A stretch of DNA of 64,000 nt, taken from the NCBI RefSeq assembly GCF_040499845.1, contig NZ_CP159342.1, positions 5,084,001 to 5,148,000 of the forward strand, read 5' to 3'. Below are positions 8,186-16,535 of the stretch, piece after piece. Numbering within the stretch: the first letter of the stretch is position 1; every line of letters starts with the position of its first letter. The stretch comes from Micromonospora sp. CCTCC AA 2012012. GTDB taxonomy: Bacteria; Actinomycetota; Actinomycetes; Mycobacteriales; Micromonosporaceae. Under the pieces are notes generated by a model. That model was not told the DNA's origin. It was given only the letters and a program-made list of their open reading frames with translations, and made no database searches. A program made the translations under genes and the position numbers.

Positions 8186-8545
8186 TCACGAAGTCGACCG
8201 GGACGCCTCACCGAGGTGGGCCGCCGCCACCCGCTTCGGCACCACCATCCGCCACGCCTCCACGACGATCTCGCGCAGCTCCGGCTCGTCGATCGCGGCC
8301 AGCCGGACCTGCACCCAGTGGTAGCGCTCGTCGACCCGGTCGGGCGGAAGGAACTTCGCCGGCTCGGCGGCGACCAGGGCGTCCCGTTCCTCCTTCGGGA
8401 AGGCGAAGCCGAGCACCGTCTCGTCGCGGGAGAGGGCCAGATAGACGATCCGGCCGACCCGGAACTTGATCCGGTCCCGGACCAGGGCCTCCTCGGTGCG
8501 GGGCAGGGCCCGGGCGATCCGCCGGACGTGCGCGACGGTCACCAT
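8186..8545 (-). CDS. MmcQ/YjbR family protein
   Basis: Encodes 119 aa. KFRVGRIVYLALSRDETVLGFAFPKEERDALV and RYHWVQVRLAAID match the small MmcQ/YjbR (double-wing, CyaY-like) family, which has a DNA-binding-like fold but no firmly known function. The start ATG at 8545 lies inside the last codons of the DUF2786 gene upstream (7-base overlap), so the two are probably cotranscribed. The full expected length is present. Confidence 0.85.
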   Translation of the reverse strand: MVTVAHVRRIARALPRTEEALVRDRIKFRVGRIVYLALSRDETVLGFAFPKEERDALVAAEPAKFLPPDRVDERYHWVQVRLAAIDEPELREIVVEAWRMVVPKRVAAAHLGEASRSTS

Positions 8546-9240
8546 CCGATGCCCCGCGCGGTTGCCGTGTCGACGGCGCTGCCGCCCAGGTCGGCCCGGT
8601 GACCCGCCGCCGCGCCCGAACCGAACCCGGTGCCGGCGAGCCGGCGCGGTGCCGCCGTACGCAGCCGCGGATAGACCTCGGCCAGCCGCCGCTGCACCCG
8701 GTCGGAGCGGTCGGCGAGCACCAGCGCCATCGAGGGCGCGCCGGCCTCGGCGACCGCTCCGGCCTCGGCCGCCCGCAGCCGACCGCCGACCACCTGGGCG
8801 AAGCCGGCCAGCCAGGAACGACGGAAGGCGGCCGGGTGCTCGCCGGCCGGTACGACGGCACCGGCCAGCCCGTGCGCCGCCTGCACCAGCAGCGAGGTGA
8901 AGAGCAGGTCGGCCCGTTCCAGGTCGCTGGCGAAGCCGAAGAGGTGCATGGCGAAGCCGTCGCCGTGCCGGAGTCGTACGCAGCGGCAGCGCAGCGGGTC
9001 CGCCACGGCGGCGAGCAGCCCGGCCTTGTCCCGGGCGTACGGGGCGACCACCTCGATCACCCGGTCGCCGACGGGGTCGGTGGTGGGGTCGCGGGCCGCC
9101 AGGAGCGCCCGGTCCACCCCGTAGCGGGCGATCAGCTCGGTCGCCTTGGCCGTGAAGGCGGCCGACTCGGCGGGCGTGCAGGCCGGGTCCTCCGCCTGGG
9201 CCAGCAGCTTGCGCACCTTGCTGAGCATCGCCTCGGACAT
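8539..9240 (-). CDS. DUF2786 domain protein
   Basis: Encodes 233 aa. The first 45 residues (MLSKVRKLLAQAED, then TPAESAAFTAKATELIARYG) are the conserved helical DUF2786 segment, found at the N-terminus of uncharacterised actinobacterial proteins. The remainder is a mixed domain with GDGFAMHLFGFASDLERADLL and a possible C-terminal helical pair. No catalytic motif is evident. It is translationally linked to the MmcQ-like gene that follows. Confidence 0.85.
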   Translation of the reverse strand: MSEAMLSKVRKLLAQAEDPACTPAESAAFTAKATELIARYGVDRALLAARDPTTDPVGDRVIEVVAPYARDKAGLLAAVADPLRCRCVRLRHGDGFAMHLFGFASDLERADLLFTSLLVQAAHGLAGAVVPAGEHPAAFRRSWLAGFAQVVGGRLRAAEAGAVAEAGAPSMALVLADRSDRVQRRLAEVYPRLRTAAPRRLAGTGFGSGAAAGHRADLGGSAVDTATARGIGW

Positions 9241-9362
9241 GCACCACAGCTATCACAGCGGTAGGACGCGGGTGGGATGAGCCGGCCGGGAGATCGACGG
9301 TTACCATCTTCACGCTCAGCTCCCTGACCGCAACTCAGGGTCCACCCACCCCTGGAGGCTCG

Positions 9363-9776
9363 ATGGCATCCCCGGTCATCCGTCTGCTCGCCACGACGGC
9401 GGCGCTGCCGCTGCTCGCCCTCGGTTCCCCCGCCGAGGCCGCCCCCGACACCAACCTCTCCGCCAGCACCACGACCTGCTACGGCGGGGCGACCCGGTCC
9501 TACTTCACCACCGGCGCGTGGGGCGGCGAGGCGGGCACCTACCGCACCACCACCCGCTGCCGGGACATCAACGTGCGCAACGCCAGCGCGTTCGGCACCC
9601 AGGCCTGCGTGGTGTTCGTGGACCGGACGAACGCCTGCAACTACCTGACCTACCTGCCGGCGGGCTCGGGCTTCATCACCGTGGCGACCAACGTCCGCGA
9701 CGGGGTCAACTTCCGGGTCCGCTTCGAGAACCTGCGGTACGAGTACGAGCCGCTGGTGGCGTACCACGCGTTCTGA
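9363..9776 (+). CDS. Small secreted protein, unknown function
   Basis: Encodes 137 aa. Residues 1-26 are a signal peptide ending in SPAEAA. The mature part is about 110 residues, rich in Thr, Arg and Tyr, with four Cys (TTCYGG, TTRCRD, TQACVV, NACNYL) well placed for two disulphides and a beta-strand-rich pattern near the end. AGG lies a few bases before the ATG. It resembles small exported proteins of Micromonosporaceae, but no named family was recognised. It is convergent with the next gene, with a hairpin between them. Confidence 0.75.
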   Translation: MASPVIRLLATTAALPLLALGSPAEAAPDTNLSASTTTCYGGATRSYFTTGAWGGEAGTYRTTTRCRDINVRNASAFGTQACVVFVDRTNACNYLTYLPAGSGFITVATNVRDGVNFRVRFENLRYEYEPLVAYHAF

Positions 9777-9785
9777 CCCGTCCGA

Positions 9786-9812
9786 GGCGCCCGGCCGCAG
9801 CGGTCGGGCGCC
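9786..9812. terminator. Hairpin between convergent genes
   Basis: GGCGCCCGGCC pairs with GGTCGGGCGCC (one G-T) around a 5-base loop. It sits between two converging stops and can serve both strands. No T-run follows. Confidence 0.6.
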
Positions 9813-9819
9813 CGGCGGC

Positions 9820-10209
9820 TCAGTCGGCCCGGCTGCGTAGGGTCGCCACCGTGGAGCCGGCGAGGGTGAGCAGGCAGTCCGGCAGCAGCCCGTCGGCCAC
9901 CGCCGCCCCGAAGAGCGCCTCGCCGGTGTCGAGGTCGTCGTTGGCGTACGCGCTGACGAAGCGGGCCACCCAGCGGGTGTCGTAGCCGGCCTGGTCGATG
10001 CCGGGGAAGTCGAGCGCGCAGTTTCCCGCCGGGGCCTCGTCGCCGAGCATCGTGGCGGCCAGGCACCAGGCCACCCCGTACGCCCCGGCCAACCCGGAGC
10101 GGTCGACCACGGCGTCGAAGGTGCCCACCACGCCGTCACCGTCCCCGGCCAGCGCCGAGCGGAGCACGGCGGTCGCGTCGTCCAGCGTCTGCTGTGCTTC
10201 GTCGGTCAC
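9820..10209 (-). CDS. Conserved hypothetical protein
   Basis: About 129 aa from a GTG at 10209; an alternative GTG at 10251 would add 14 residues and neither has a strong ribosome site. The sequence is largely alpha-helical and acidic (EAQQTLDDATAVLRSALAGD, then DTRWVARFVSAYANDDLDTGEALF). No motif, signal peptide or membrane segment is visible and no family was recognised. The composition and codon use look like a genuine cytoplasmic protein. Confidence 0.7.
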   Translation of the reverse strand: MTDEAQQTLDDATAVLRSALAGDGDGVVGTFDAVVDRSGLAGAYGVAWCLAATMLGDEAPAGNCALDFPGIDQAGYDTRWVARFVSAYANDDLDTGEALFGAAVADGLLPDCLLTLAGSTVATLRSRAD

Positions 10210-10374
10210 CTGGGAAACGGTAGGACGGAGGGTCAAGCGGTGACCCCGCACAGCCCCACCGTCACTCTCCGTACGGCAGCCTGTCTACCTGCCGACGGAC
10301 CTGCATCCACGGTCCCGTCATCCAGCCGGGCACGCTAATGTGCGCAGCGGACCTTCGCCGGAGAAAGGCCGACC

Positions 10375-11727
10375 ATGCTCGTATCACGCGGTTCGCGCGC
10401 AGCCATCTCGACGGCCTGCGCGGCGCTCCTGCTCGCCACCAGCGCCTGCGGGGACGACAAGCCCGAGGCGGCCCCTGCCACCACGCAGACGCGCCTCTAC
10501 GGCACCGACGGCAACATGCTGAACTCGTTCGCCGCCGAGCTGGGGGACCGGGCCGATCTCGTCAACGGCATGAAGGGCACCACCCCGCTGACCCGGTTGC
10601 CGGAGAACTTCAAGGACCGGCTACGCACCGTAGACCCGAAGCTGGGTGACTTCCTCTACTCCGCCGAGTCGTACGACGCGGTGGTGATCAGCGCGCTGGC
10701 CGCGCAGCTGGCCGGCAGCACCGATCCGGCGGCGATCGCCAAGCAGATCGTCGGGGTGACCACCGGCGGGCACCGCTGCGACCAGGTCGCCACCTGCCTG
10801 GAGCTGGCCCGCTCCGGTCAGGACATCGAGTACCGCGGCGTGTCGCTGACCCGGGCCGGGTTCACCGACGCCGGTGAGCCGGCCACCGCCAGCTACGCCA
10901 CCCTGCACTTCGACGACAAGGTGATCGACGACGGCAAGACCGAGTTCGTCGGTGCCGGCGACGAGTCGGGGGCGAGCACCAGGACGCCGCCGCGGCCCAG
11001 GAAGCAGCGCGGCGGCAAGGCCGACAAGAGCGACGGCTCGCCGCTGGTCCTCGGCGGCCTGCTGCCCAAGACCGGTGACCTGGCGATCGCCAACCCGCCG
11101 CTGGCGGCCGGTGCCGCGCTGGCCCTGCGGGAGATCAACGCGGCCGGCGGCGTGCTCGGCGAGCCGGTGGTCTGGATCGACGGCGACGACGGCACCAACC
11201 CGGCCGTCGCGAAGGCCACCGTCGCCTCGCACATCGCCCGGGGCGTGCAGGTCATCATCGGCGCGGGCGCCTCGGGCATCTCCCGGGCCGTGCTGCCGGA
11301 CGTGGTCGCCGCCGGCAAGGTGATGTTCTCCCCGTCGAACACCGACGCGGGTCTGACCACGGTCGACGACAAGGGTCTCTACTTCCGGACGGCCCCGCCG
11401 GACAGCCTCCAGGGCCGCGCCCTGGCCGACGTGATCCTCCGCGACGGCCCGCACAAGATCGCCATCGTGGCCCGCAAGGACTCCTACGGCGAGGGCCTCC
11501 AGGAGAACGTCCGGGCGGAGCTGGAGCGGGCCGGCATGGGCGCCGACAAGGTCAAGCTGCTGACCTACGAGCCGCCGGCCGACGCGCAGGCCAAGCCGGT
11601 GGACTTCAGCGCCGGGGCCAGGGATATCAAGGACTACGGCGCGGACGCCGTACTGATCATCGGCTTCGGTGAGTCGGCCCACGTGGTGACCGCGCTGGCG
11701 GACGCCGGGGTGCAGATCCGGCACTGA
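10375..11727 (+). CDS. Circularly permuted ABC-type solute-binding lipoprotein (Peripla_BP_6)
   Basis: Encodes 450 aa with lipobox ATSAC (Cys25). The mature protein has the two parts of a branched-chain amino-acid-type binding protein in reversed order. Residues 39-195 match the usual C-terminal part (LYGTDGNMLN, VNGMKGTTP, RTVDPKLGDFLYSAESYDAV, TASYATLHF). A charged linker (196-222) follows, then residues 223-450 match the usual N-terminal part (LGGLLPKTG, WIDGDDGTNP, IIGAGASGISRAVLPDVV, KDSYGEG) and stop at LADAGVQIRH, exactly where the first part would normally continue. No permease genes are adjacent, so its transporter and ligand are unknown. Confidence 0.9.
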   Translation: MLVSRGSRAAISTACAALLLATSACGDDKPEAAPATTQTRLYGTDGNMLNSFAAELGDRADLVNGMKGTTPLTRLPENFKDRLRTVDPKLGDFLYSAESYDAVVISALAAQLAGSTDPAAIAKQIVGVTTGGHRCDQVATCLELARSGQDIEYRGVSLTRAGFTDAGEPATASYATLHFDDKVIDDGKTEFVGAGDESGASTRTPPRPRKQRGGKADKSDGSPLVLGGLLPKTGDLAIANPPLAAGAALALREINAAGGVLGEPVVWIDGDDGTNPAVAKATVASHIARGVQVIIGAGASGISRAVLPDVVAAGKVMFSPSNTDAGLTTVDDKGLYFRTAPPDSLQGRALADVILRDGPHKIAIVARKDSYGEGLQENVRAELERAGMGADKVKLLTYEPPADAQAKPVDFSAGARDIKDYGADAVLIIGFGESAHVVTALADAGVQIRH

Positions 11728-11735
11728 GCGACGAC

Positions 11736-11767
11736 GAAGGCCGCACCGGGAGACCGGTGCGGCCTTC
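11736..11767. terminator. Strong bidirectional hairpin terminator
   Basis: GAAGGCCGCACCGG and CCGGTGCGGCCTTC form a perfect 14-bp stem with loop GAGA. It lies between the stops of the converging solute-binding-protein and enoyl-CoA hydratase genes. Confidence 0.85.
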
Positions 11768-11781
11768 GTGCTGTCCGGGGT

Positions 11782-12525
11782 TCAGCGGGAGCGGCGGCGC
11801 TCCAGGAACTCGGTCATCCGCCGGTGCTTCTCGTCGTCCTCGAAGAGCACCGCCTGGCTGAGCAGGTCGAGGTGCGGGTGCGCGGTGGGCGGCGCGTCCA
11901 CGGCCAGCTTGGTGAGCCGCAGCGCCAGGGCCGAGCCCTTCGCCATCTCGTCGAGCAGCCCGTGCGCGGTGGGCAGCAGCTCCGCCGGCTCGGCGACCAC
12001 CCGGTTGACCAGGCCGATCCACAGCGCCTCGTCGGCGTCCACCCGGCGGCCGGTGAAGAGCAGTTCCTTGGCCCGGGCCTCGCCGATCAGCGCCGGCAGC
12101 CGGTGGGTCGCGCCCGCGCCGGCCAGGATGCCCAACCGCACCTCCGGCTGGCCGAAGACCGCCCGGGCCGTGCACACCCGCAGGTCGCAGGCGTACGCCA
12201 GCTCGGCGCCGCCGCCCAGCGCCGGCCCGTCCACGGCCGCGACGGTCGGCATGGGCAGCGCCCGGATCCGGGCGAAGGCGGCCTGGTTGATCGCGGCCAG
12301 GGCGTCCAGCCGGCCGCGTTCGCGGAGCTGGGCGATGTCGGCGCCACCGGCGAAGATCCCCTCGGTGCCGCCGGTGAGCAGCAGCAGCCGGGGACGGGCC
12401 TCCAGCTCGGCGCAGACCGCGTGCAGCTCGGCGATCAGGTCGGCGTCGATGGCGTTGCGCTTCTCCGGCCGGTCCAGCGTGACGACGACCCGGTCCGGCA
12501 GCTCCTCGATCTTCAGCCCGCTCAT
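11782..12525 (-). CDS. Enoyl-CoA hydratase/isomerase family protein
   Basis: Encodes 247 aa of the crotonase fold. The oxyanion-hole segments GGTEGIFAGGADIAQL and DGPALGGGAELAYACDLR are present. The catalytic Glu positions of hydratases appear as RLGILAGAGATHRLP, where the first conserved Glu is not obvious, so an isomerase or other crotonase activity is possible. The start ATG overlaps the stop of the dehydrogenase gene upstream. Together they provide hydration and oxidation steps of beta-oxidation or aromatic-acid catabolism. Confidence 0.9.
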   Translation of the reverse strand: MSGLKIEELPDRVVVTLDRPEKRNAIDADLIAELHAVCAELEARPRLLLLTGGTEGIFAGGADIAQLRERGRLDALAAINQAAFARIRALPMPTVAAVDGPALGGGAELAYACDLRVCTARAVFGQPEVRLGILAGAGATHRLPALIGEARAKELLFTGRRVDADEALWIGLVNRVVAEPAELLPTAHGLLDEMAKGSALALRLTKLAVDAPPTAHPHLDLLSQAVLFEDDEKHRRMTEFLERRRSR

Positions 12526-13379
12526 TGCTTCCGCCCGTCCTTCCAGGTGTGGAAGCCCTGGCCGGACTTCTTGCCGAGCTTCCCGGCCGCCACCATCTCG
12601 ACCAGCAGCGGCGGCGGCGCGAAGCGGTCCCCGTACGCGGCCTGGAGGGTGCGGGCGATGTCGAGGCGGACGTCCAACCCGACCAGGTCGGTCAGTTCCA
12701 GCGGGCCGACCGGGTGCCGGTAGCCGAGCACCATCGCCTTGTCGATGTCCGCCGCACTCGCCACCCCGTCGGCGACCATCCGGATCGCCTCCAGCCCGAG
12801 GGTGACCCCGAGCCGGGAGGTGGCGAAGCCCGGCATGTCGCGTACGACGACGGGGTCCTTGCCGAGCCGGCCGGCGAGCGCGACGGCCGCCTCGGTGGTC
12901 TCCGGCGCGGTGGCCGGGCCGACCACGATCTCCAGCAGGGCCATCGCCCAGACCGGGTTGAAGAAGTGCAGCCCGACGAAGTCCGCGGGCCGGTCCAGCC
13001 CGTCGGCGAGGTCGGCGATCGGGATGCTGGAGGTGTTGCTGCCGAGCAGGGCGGGCCGTCGGGCGGCGGCCTCCCGCAGCACCGCCCGCTTGAGGTCGAG
13101 CCGCTCCGGCACCGCCTCCACGATCACGTCCGGTCCCTCGGCCACCTCGGCGAGCCCGGCCCGGAGGGTGACCCGCTGCCGGTTGGCCGTCGCCGCGTCG
13201 GCGGTCAGCTTGCCGCGCTGGACCCCGCGCTCCCACAGCTCGCCGAGCCGGTCCAGGGCGGCGGCGCCGCGCGCCGGGTCCACCTCGACCAACTCGACCG
13301 CGTAGCCCGCACCGGCTGCCACGTAGGCGATGCCGAGGCCCATGGTGCCGGCCCCGACGACAACGAATCGACCACTCAT
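12522..13379 (-). CDS. 3-hydroxyacyl-CoA (3-hydroxybutyryl-CoA) dehydrogenase
   Basis: Encodes 285 aa. The N-terminal Rossmann motif GAGTMGLGIA (9-18) binds NAD. LHFFNPVWAM carries the catalytic His and PGFATSRLG precedes the C-terminal dimer domain with GYRHPVGPLELTDLVGLD. It would oxidise L-3-hydroxyacyl-CoA to the 3-keto form. The length is normal for the stand-alone form. It is coupled to the crotonase-family gene by a 4-base overlap, and the pair forms a short operon reading away from the DxDxDG-repeat gene. Confidence 0.93.
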   Translation of the reverse strand: MSGRFVVVGAGTMGLGIAYVAAGAGYAVELVEVDPARGAAALDRLGELWERGVQRGKLTADAATANRQRVTLRAGLAEVAEGPDVIVEAVPERLDLKRAVLREAAARRPALLGSNTSSIPIADLADGLDRPADFVGLHFFNPVWAMALLEIVVGPATAPETTEAAVALAGRLGKDPVVVRDMPGFATSRLGVTLGLEAIRMVADGVASAADIDKAMVLGYRHPVGPLELTDLVGLDVRLDIARTLQAAYGDRFAPPPLLVEMVAAGKLGKKSGQGFHTWKDGRKQ

Positions 13380-13544
13380 GACGTCCCCTCGCCGCGCGCG
13401 GCGACGCGCGGGGTCTCCGCCGCGCCGGCTCGTACGCTCCGCTCGTTCATGGGTGCGACCCTAGGCGGCAGCGATCGGCCCGGCATGCGTGGGGGCCGAC
13501 CGGATCGGGTACAGACGGCCGTCAACGTCAAGGGAAGGACCGAC

Positions 13545-13832
13545 ATGAGCCAGGCACCGGAGAGCGCCGAGAGCACGGAGACCGTGGAGACCCGCGGGGA
13601 CGAGCGGGTGGACCTGCTGCGCGCGGACACCAACAACGACGGGAAGACCGACGTGTGGGTGGTCGACACCGACGGCGACGGCAAGGCGGACCTGTTCCAG
13701 TTCGACACCGACGGTGACGGCAAGGTGGACATCACCATGGTGGACATCGACGAGGACGGCACCCCGGACGAGGTGGTCGACGGCGACGGCGGCCTCCCCC
13801 CGGAGCAGCACACCCCCACCATCCAGGTCTGA
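13545..13832 (+). CDS. Acidic protein with DxDxDG (EF-hand-loop-like) repeats
   Basis: Encodes 95 aa from ATG 13545 (GGGAAGGAC upstream). After a Ser/Glu-rich N-terminus, repeats of about 11-12 residues follow: DTNNDGKTD, DTDGDGKAD, DTDGDGKVD, DIDEDGTPD. Each matches the calcium-binding loop of EF-hand or dockerin type, but the regular spacing and intervening VWVVDT-like strands look more like a repeat-stacked calcium fold than paired EF-hands. There is no signal peptide, which is odd for such repeats. Calcium binding is likely; the role is unknown. Confidence 0.85.
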   Translation: MSQAPESAESTETVETRGDERVDLLRADTNNDGKTDVWVVDTDGDGKADLFQFDTDGDGKVDITMVDIDEDGTPDEVVDGDGGLPPEQHTPTIQV

Positions 13833-13835
13833 GCG

Positions 13836-13869
13836 GAGAGGGTCCCCTGTCCCGGCAGGGGACCCTCTC
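13836..13869. terminator. Hairpin terminator after DxDxDG protein gene
   Basis: GAGAGGGTCCCCTG pairs perfectly with CAGGGGACCCTCTC (14 bp) around a 6-base loop. It begins 3 bases after the stop and lies between convergent genes. Confidence 0.85.
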
Positions 13870-13874
13870 CACGC

Positions 13875-14672
13875 TCAGCCCGCGAGGGTGAGCGTGGCGA
13901 GGTAGTACGGGGCGTCGAGGGTGTCCACGTCGGTCAGCCGCCACGGGGAGCCGTGCAGCAGCCCGGTCAGCTCGTCGACCGAGCAGACCAGATAGTCGAA
14001 CCACTCGGTGCCGAGCTGCCGGTAGCGCAGCCGCAGCCGCAGCTGCCCGCCGAGCCGGCCGCGCCGCCGGTTCAGCTCGTGGTAGCCGGTGTGCAGCGGG
14101 TCGGTGGTGCCGTACGGGTCGGTGCCGTGCGCGATGACCTGCGCGCCGGGACGGGCCAGCGCGGCGAGTGCGGCGAGGAAGCCGGGGGCCCGGTCCCGCC
14201 CCTCGATCAGCCCGAGGTTGTTGCCGAGCAGCAGGAAGGTGTCGTAGCGCCGGCCGTCGGCGACGTGCTCGTCGATCGTGCCGTGCACGAGCTCGCGGAC
14301 GCCCCGGTGCCGGCTGACCCGCAGCGCGCCGAGGGACGTGTCCAGCCCGGTGACCGGCACGCCGCGCTCCTGCAGGTGCAGGGCGATCCGGCCGCCGCCC
14401 ACCCCGATGTCGAGGGTGCGGCCGCGGACCCGGTCCACCGCCCGATGGTCGTACGGCTGCCACGCCTGCGGCGGGTCCAGGTAGTGCGCGGCGGGCGCGC
14501 CGTTGATCAGCCCGTCGTCGCGTTCGATGACCTCGATGACCGGCCGGGGCAGTCGTCCGCCGACCATGGGCCGTGGCCCGATCCCGGTCGCCACGGCGTA
14601 CGCGTCGCGGATCAGCTCGCCGAACACGTCACCGATCACCGGTTCCCCCACCACAGGGCTGTCTCTGTTCAC
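13875..14672 (-). CDS. Class I SAM-dependent methyltransferase
   Basis: Encodes 265 aa. The SAM-binding motif I is LDIGVGGGRIALHL (about residues 86-99), followed by the acidic GLDTSLGALRVSR and a motif around RYDTFLLLGNNLGLIEG. The C-terminal third is Arg/Leu-rich with YHELNRRRGRLGGQL and a WFDYLV segment. Such enzymes transfer methyl groups to small molecules; the substrate cannot be told from the sequence. It stands alone and is divergent from the next gene. Confidence 0.88.
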   Translation of the reverse strand: MNRDSPVVGEPVIGDVFGELIRDAYAVATGIGPRPMVGGRLPRPVIEVIERDDGLINGAPAAHYLDPPQAWQPYDHRAVDRVRGRTLDIGVGGGRIALHLQERGVPVTGLDTSLGALRVSRHRGVRELVHGTIDEHVADGRRYDTFLLLGNNLGLIEGRDRAPGFLAALAALARPGAQVIAHGTDPYGTTDPLHTGYHELNRRRGRLGGQLRLRLRYRQLGTEWFDYLVCSVDELTGLLHGSPWRLTDVDTLDAPYYLATLTLAG

Positions 14673-14767
14673 GACTGCGGGGCTCGCAGACCCGGCTCAC
14701 TCCTCGCGCTCACGGCGATCACGCTATCCGCAGGTCGTCCGGTTGTCGCGGCCGTATCCTGGGCGAC

Positions 14768-15148
14768 GTGACCGACCTGGACCGCCTGGCGGCGGAGAAG
14801 TACATCCTGCTGACGACGTTCCGCAAGGACGGCCGGGCGGTGCCGACCCCGGTGTGGGCGGTGCGCGACGGCGACGCCCTCGCGGTGTGGACGGTGTCGG
14901 ACGCTGGCAAGGTGAAGCGGATCCGGCGGGACGGTCGGGTGACGGTGGCGCCCTGCGACGTGCGGGGCAATCCGCACGGCGAAGCGGTGCCGGGCCACGC
15001 GACGATCTGCGACGTCGCCGGCACCCGCCGGGTACGCGACCTGTTGAAGCAGAAGTACCGGCTGATCGGCCGGCTCAGCCTGCTCGGCAGCCGGCTGCGC
15101 CGGGGCGAGCGCGGCACGGTGGGGCTGCGCATCACGCTGGACGCCTGA
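14768..15148 (+). CDS. PPOX-class F420-dependent oxidoreductase-like protein
   Basis: Encodes 126 aa from GTG 14768. LTTFRKDGRAVPTPVWAVRDGDALAVWT is the split-barrel start of pyridoxamine-oxidase-like flavin/F420 enzymes, followed by KVKRIRRDGRVTVAPCDVRGNP. The family binds F420 or FMN and reduces varied substrates. The Lys/Arg at the phosphate-binding site agree with F420 use, but cofactor choice is an inference. Confidence 0.85.
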   Translation: MTDLDRLAAEKYILLTTFRKDGRAVPTPVWAVRDGDALAVWTVSDAGKVKRIRRDGRVTVAPCDVRGNPHGEAVPGHATICDVAGTRRVRDLLKQKYRLIGRLSLLGSRLRRGERGTVGLRITLDA

Positions 15149-15161
15149 CCCCGGATACGAG

Positions 15162-15208
15162 TCAGGGGCGGCGGATCGTCGCTGTCGCGTACGTCCGGCC
15201 GCCCCTGA
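15162..15208. terminator. Hairpin between oxidoreductase gene and bldC
   Basis: TCAGGGGCGGC pairs with GCCGCCCCTGA (11 bp) around a 25-base loop. It lies between convergent genes. Confidence 0.6.
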
Positions 15209-15233
15209 TCGGAAAGCCTCTGCGGTCTGGGGG

Positions 15234-15443
15234 TCAGTCCCCTTGACGCTGCTGCGGGATCTGACCCTGCAACAGGGCCCTGACCTCCGACTCGCGGTAC
15301 CGGCGGTGTCCGCCGAGGGTCCGGATGGCGCTGAGCTTGCCAGCCTTGGCCCACCGGGTCACCGTCTTCGGGTCGACACGGAACATCGACGCCACCTCGG
15401 CCGGCGTGAGTAGCGGCTCTGGTTCGTGCGTTCGCGATGCCAT
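15234..15443 (-). CDS. bldC: Developmental transcription regulator BldC
   Basis: Encodes 69 aa, one of the most conserved small regulators of actinomycetes. It is a single MerR-like winged helix-turn-helix (LLTPAEVASMFRVDPKTVTR, then AKAGKLSAIRTLGGHRRY) without an effector domain. In Streptomyces BldC binds DNA as cooperative head-to-tail oligomers and delays the onset of sporulation. GGAGGAG lies 8 bases before the ATG at 15443; an upstream GTG would add residues not found in homologues. The gene order with the next hypothetical gene and valine dehydrogenase matches that known near Streptomyces bldC. Confidence 0.97.
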   Translation of the reverse strand: MASRTHEPEPLLTPAEVASMFRVDPKTVTRWAKAGKLSAIRTLGGHRRYRESEVRALLQGQIPQQRQGD

Positions 15444-15627
15444 CGGGTCACTCCTCCACATGTATAGACATCGGCCGGGGTCCCGCCGGCCGACGCGTCT
15501 CCCATGGTCCGGCTAGTCCCCGATGTCCGACATGGGCCGAACGGCTGAAGGTCCCTAGACGGACGGATGAACCATGCCCGATTTTTACGACTTTTATGCA
15601 GCAGAAAGTACCTTATTCGGACTCATG

Positions 15628-15642
15628 ATCACGGTTCGTGAT
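15628..15642. promoter_or_regulatory. Palindrome in the AT-rich bldC upstream region
   Basis: ATCACG-GTT-CGTGAT is a perfect 6-bp inverted repeat about 185 bp before bldC. It lies in a stretch (about 15570-15655) markedly richer in A and T than the rest of the window, with ATTTTTACGACTTTTATG nearby. The gap 15444-15695 holds no gene and probably contains the bldC promoter and operators. Confidence 0.4.
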
Positions 15643-15695
15643 GCGTAAACTACGAGCCGCCCTCCGAATGGGAGCGCTCCCTGCGAGGTTTGCTG

Positions 15696-16535
15696 CTAGT
15701 TGCACCGTTCGAGCAGCTGAACGGCCCGCCACCGGGCGACCAGCTTGTCGTAGGCGGCGGAGGCCTCCTCCGCCTCACCCCGGGAGAGCCCGGCCAGGCC
15801 GTTCGCCACCAGATCGGTCGAGTCGTCGTCCGCCAGGGTGTCGTCGGAGAGGAGCTGCACCAGGCCGCCGTAGTCCAGCTCCACCACCGAGCGCGGGTGG
15901 AACTCCTCCAGCCACCGGGCGGCCTCCTCGACCGCCTCCGTGATCGGCGCCTCGCCGACCGACTTGCGCAGCACCGACAGCGCCCGCGACGACCGGCGGC
16001 GCGCCTTGGAGATCTCCGTCCGGTAGCGCATCGCCCGCCGGCCCGGCTCGGTGACCAGGTGCCGCTCCTCGGGGTCGAAGAGCACGAACCAGCGCAGCGG
16101 CACCCCCCAGGTGGCGGTCTGCTCGTGCACCCGGGGCACCCCGTGCTCCAGCACCCGGGCCCCGCTGCGCCAGTCCTCCACCACGGCCTTGGCCTGTCCG
16201 GCCAGGATCGGCGGGACGAACGCGTCGGCCAGCACCGACGGCACCCCGTCCCGGGCGCTCAGCGCCGCCTCGGCCACCCGGATCCGCAGGTTCCACGGGC
16301 ACACCAGCAGGGAGTCGTCGGTCTCCAGGACGTACGCCTCGTCCGGCAGGTCGGGCAGCCGGGTCCAGCCCGCGCCCAGCGCCTCGATGACCGCCGTGCG
16401 CTGCCGGACCGGCCCCTCCAGCGGCGCCACCGCCCGGCCCTCGTTGACGTACCGGCGCCAGTACGACTGCCGGTCCCGGTCGAAGGCGGTCAGCGGCTCG
16501 TACACGCGCAGATAGGAAGCGAAGAGCGAGGGCAC
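15696..16535 (-). CDS. Conserved hypothetical protein between bldC and valine dehydrogenase
   Basis: Encodes 279 aa. It is conserved at this position in actinomycetes but has no known function. Features include [20 protein letters not shown] at the N-terminus, [13 protein letters not shown] in the middle, an Arg-rich helical stretch ([19 protein letters not shown]) and an acidic C-terminus ending in Cys-Asn. No signal peptide, membrane helix or catalytic motif is visible. It is divergent from the valine dehydrogenase gene. Confidence 0.85.
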   Translation of the reverse strand: MPSLFASYLRVYEPLTAFDRDRQSYWRRYVNEGRAVAPLEGPVRQRTAVIEALGAGWTRLPDLPDEAYVLETDDSLLVCPWNLRIRVAEAALSARDGVPSVLADAFVPPILAGQAKAVVEDWRSGARVLEHGVPRVHEQTATWGVPLRWFVLFDPEERHLVTEPGRRAMRYRTEISKARRRSSRALSVLRKSVGEAPITEAVEEAARWLEEFHPRSVVELDYGGLVQLLSDDTLADDDSTDLVANGLAGLSRGEAEEASAAYDKLVARWRAVQLLERCN

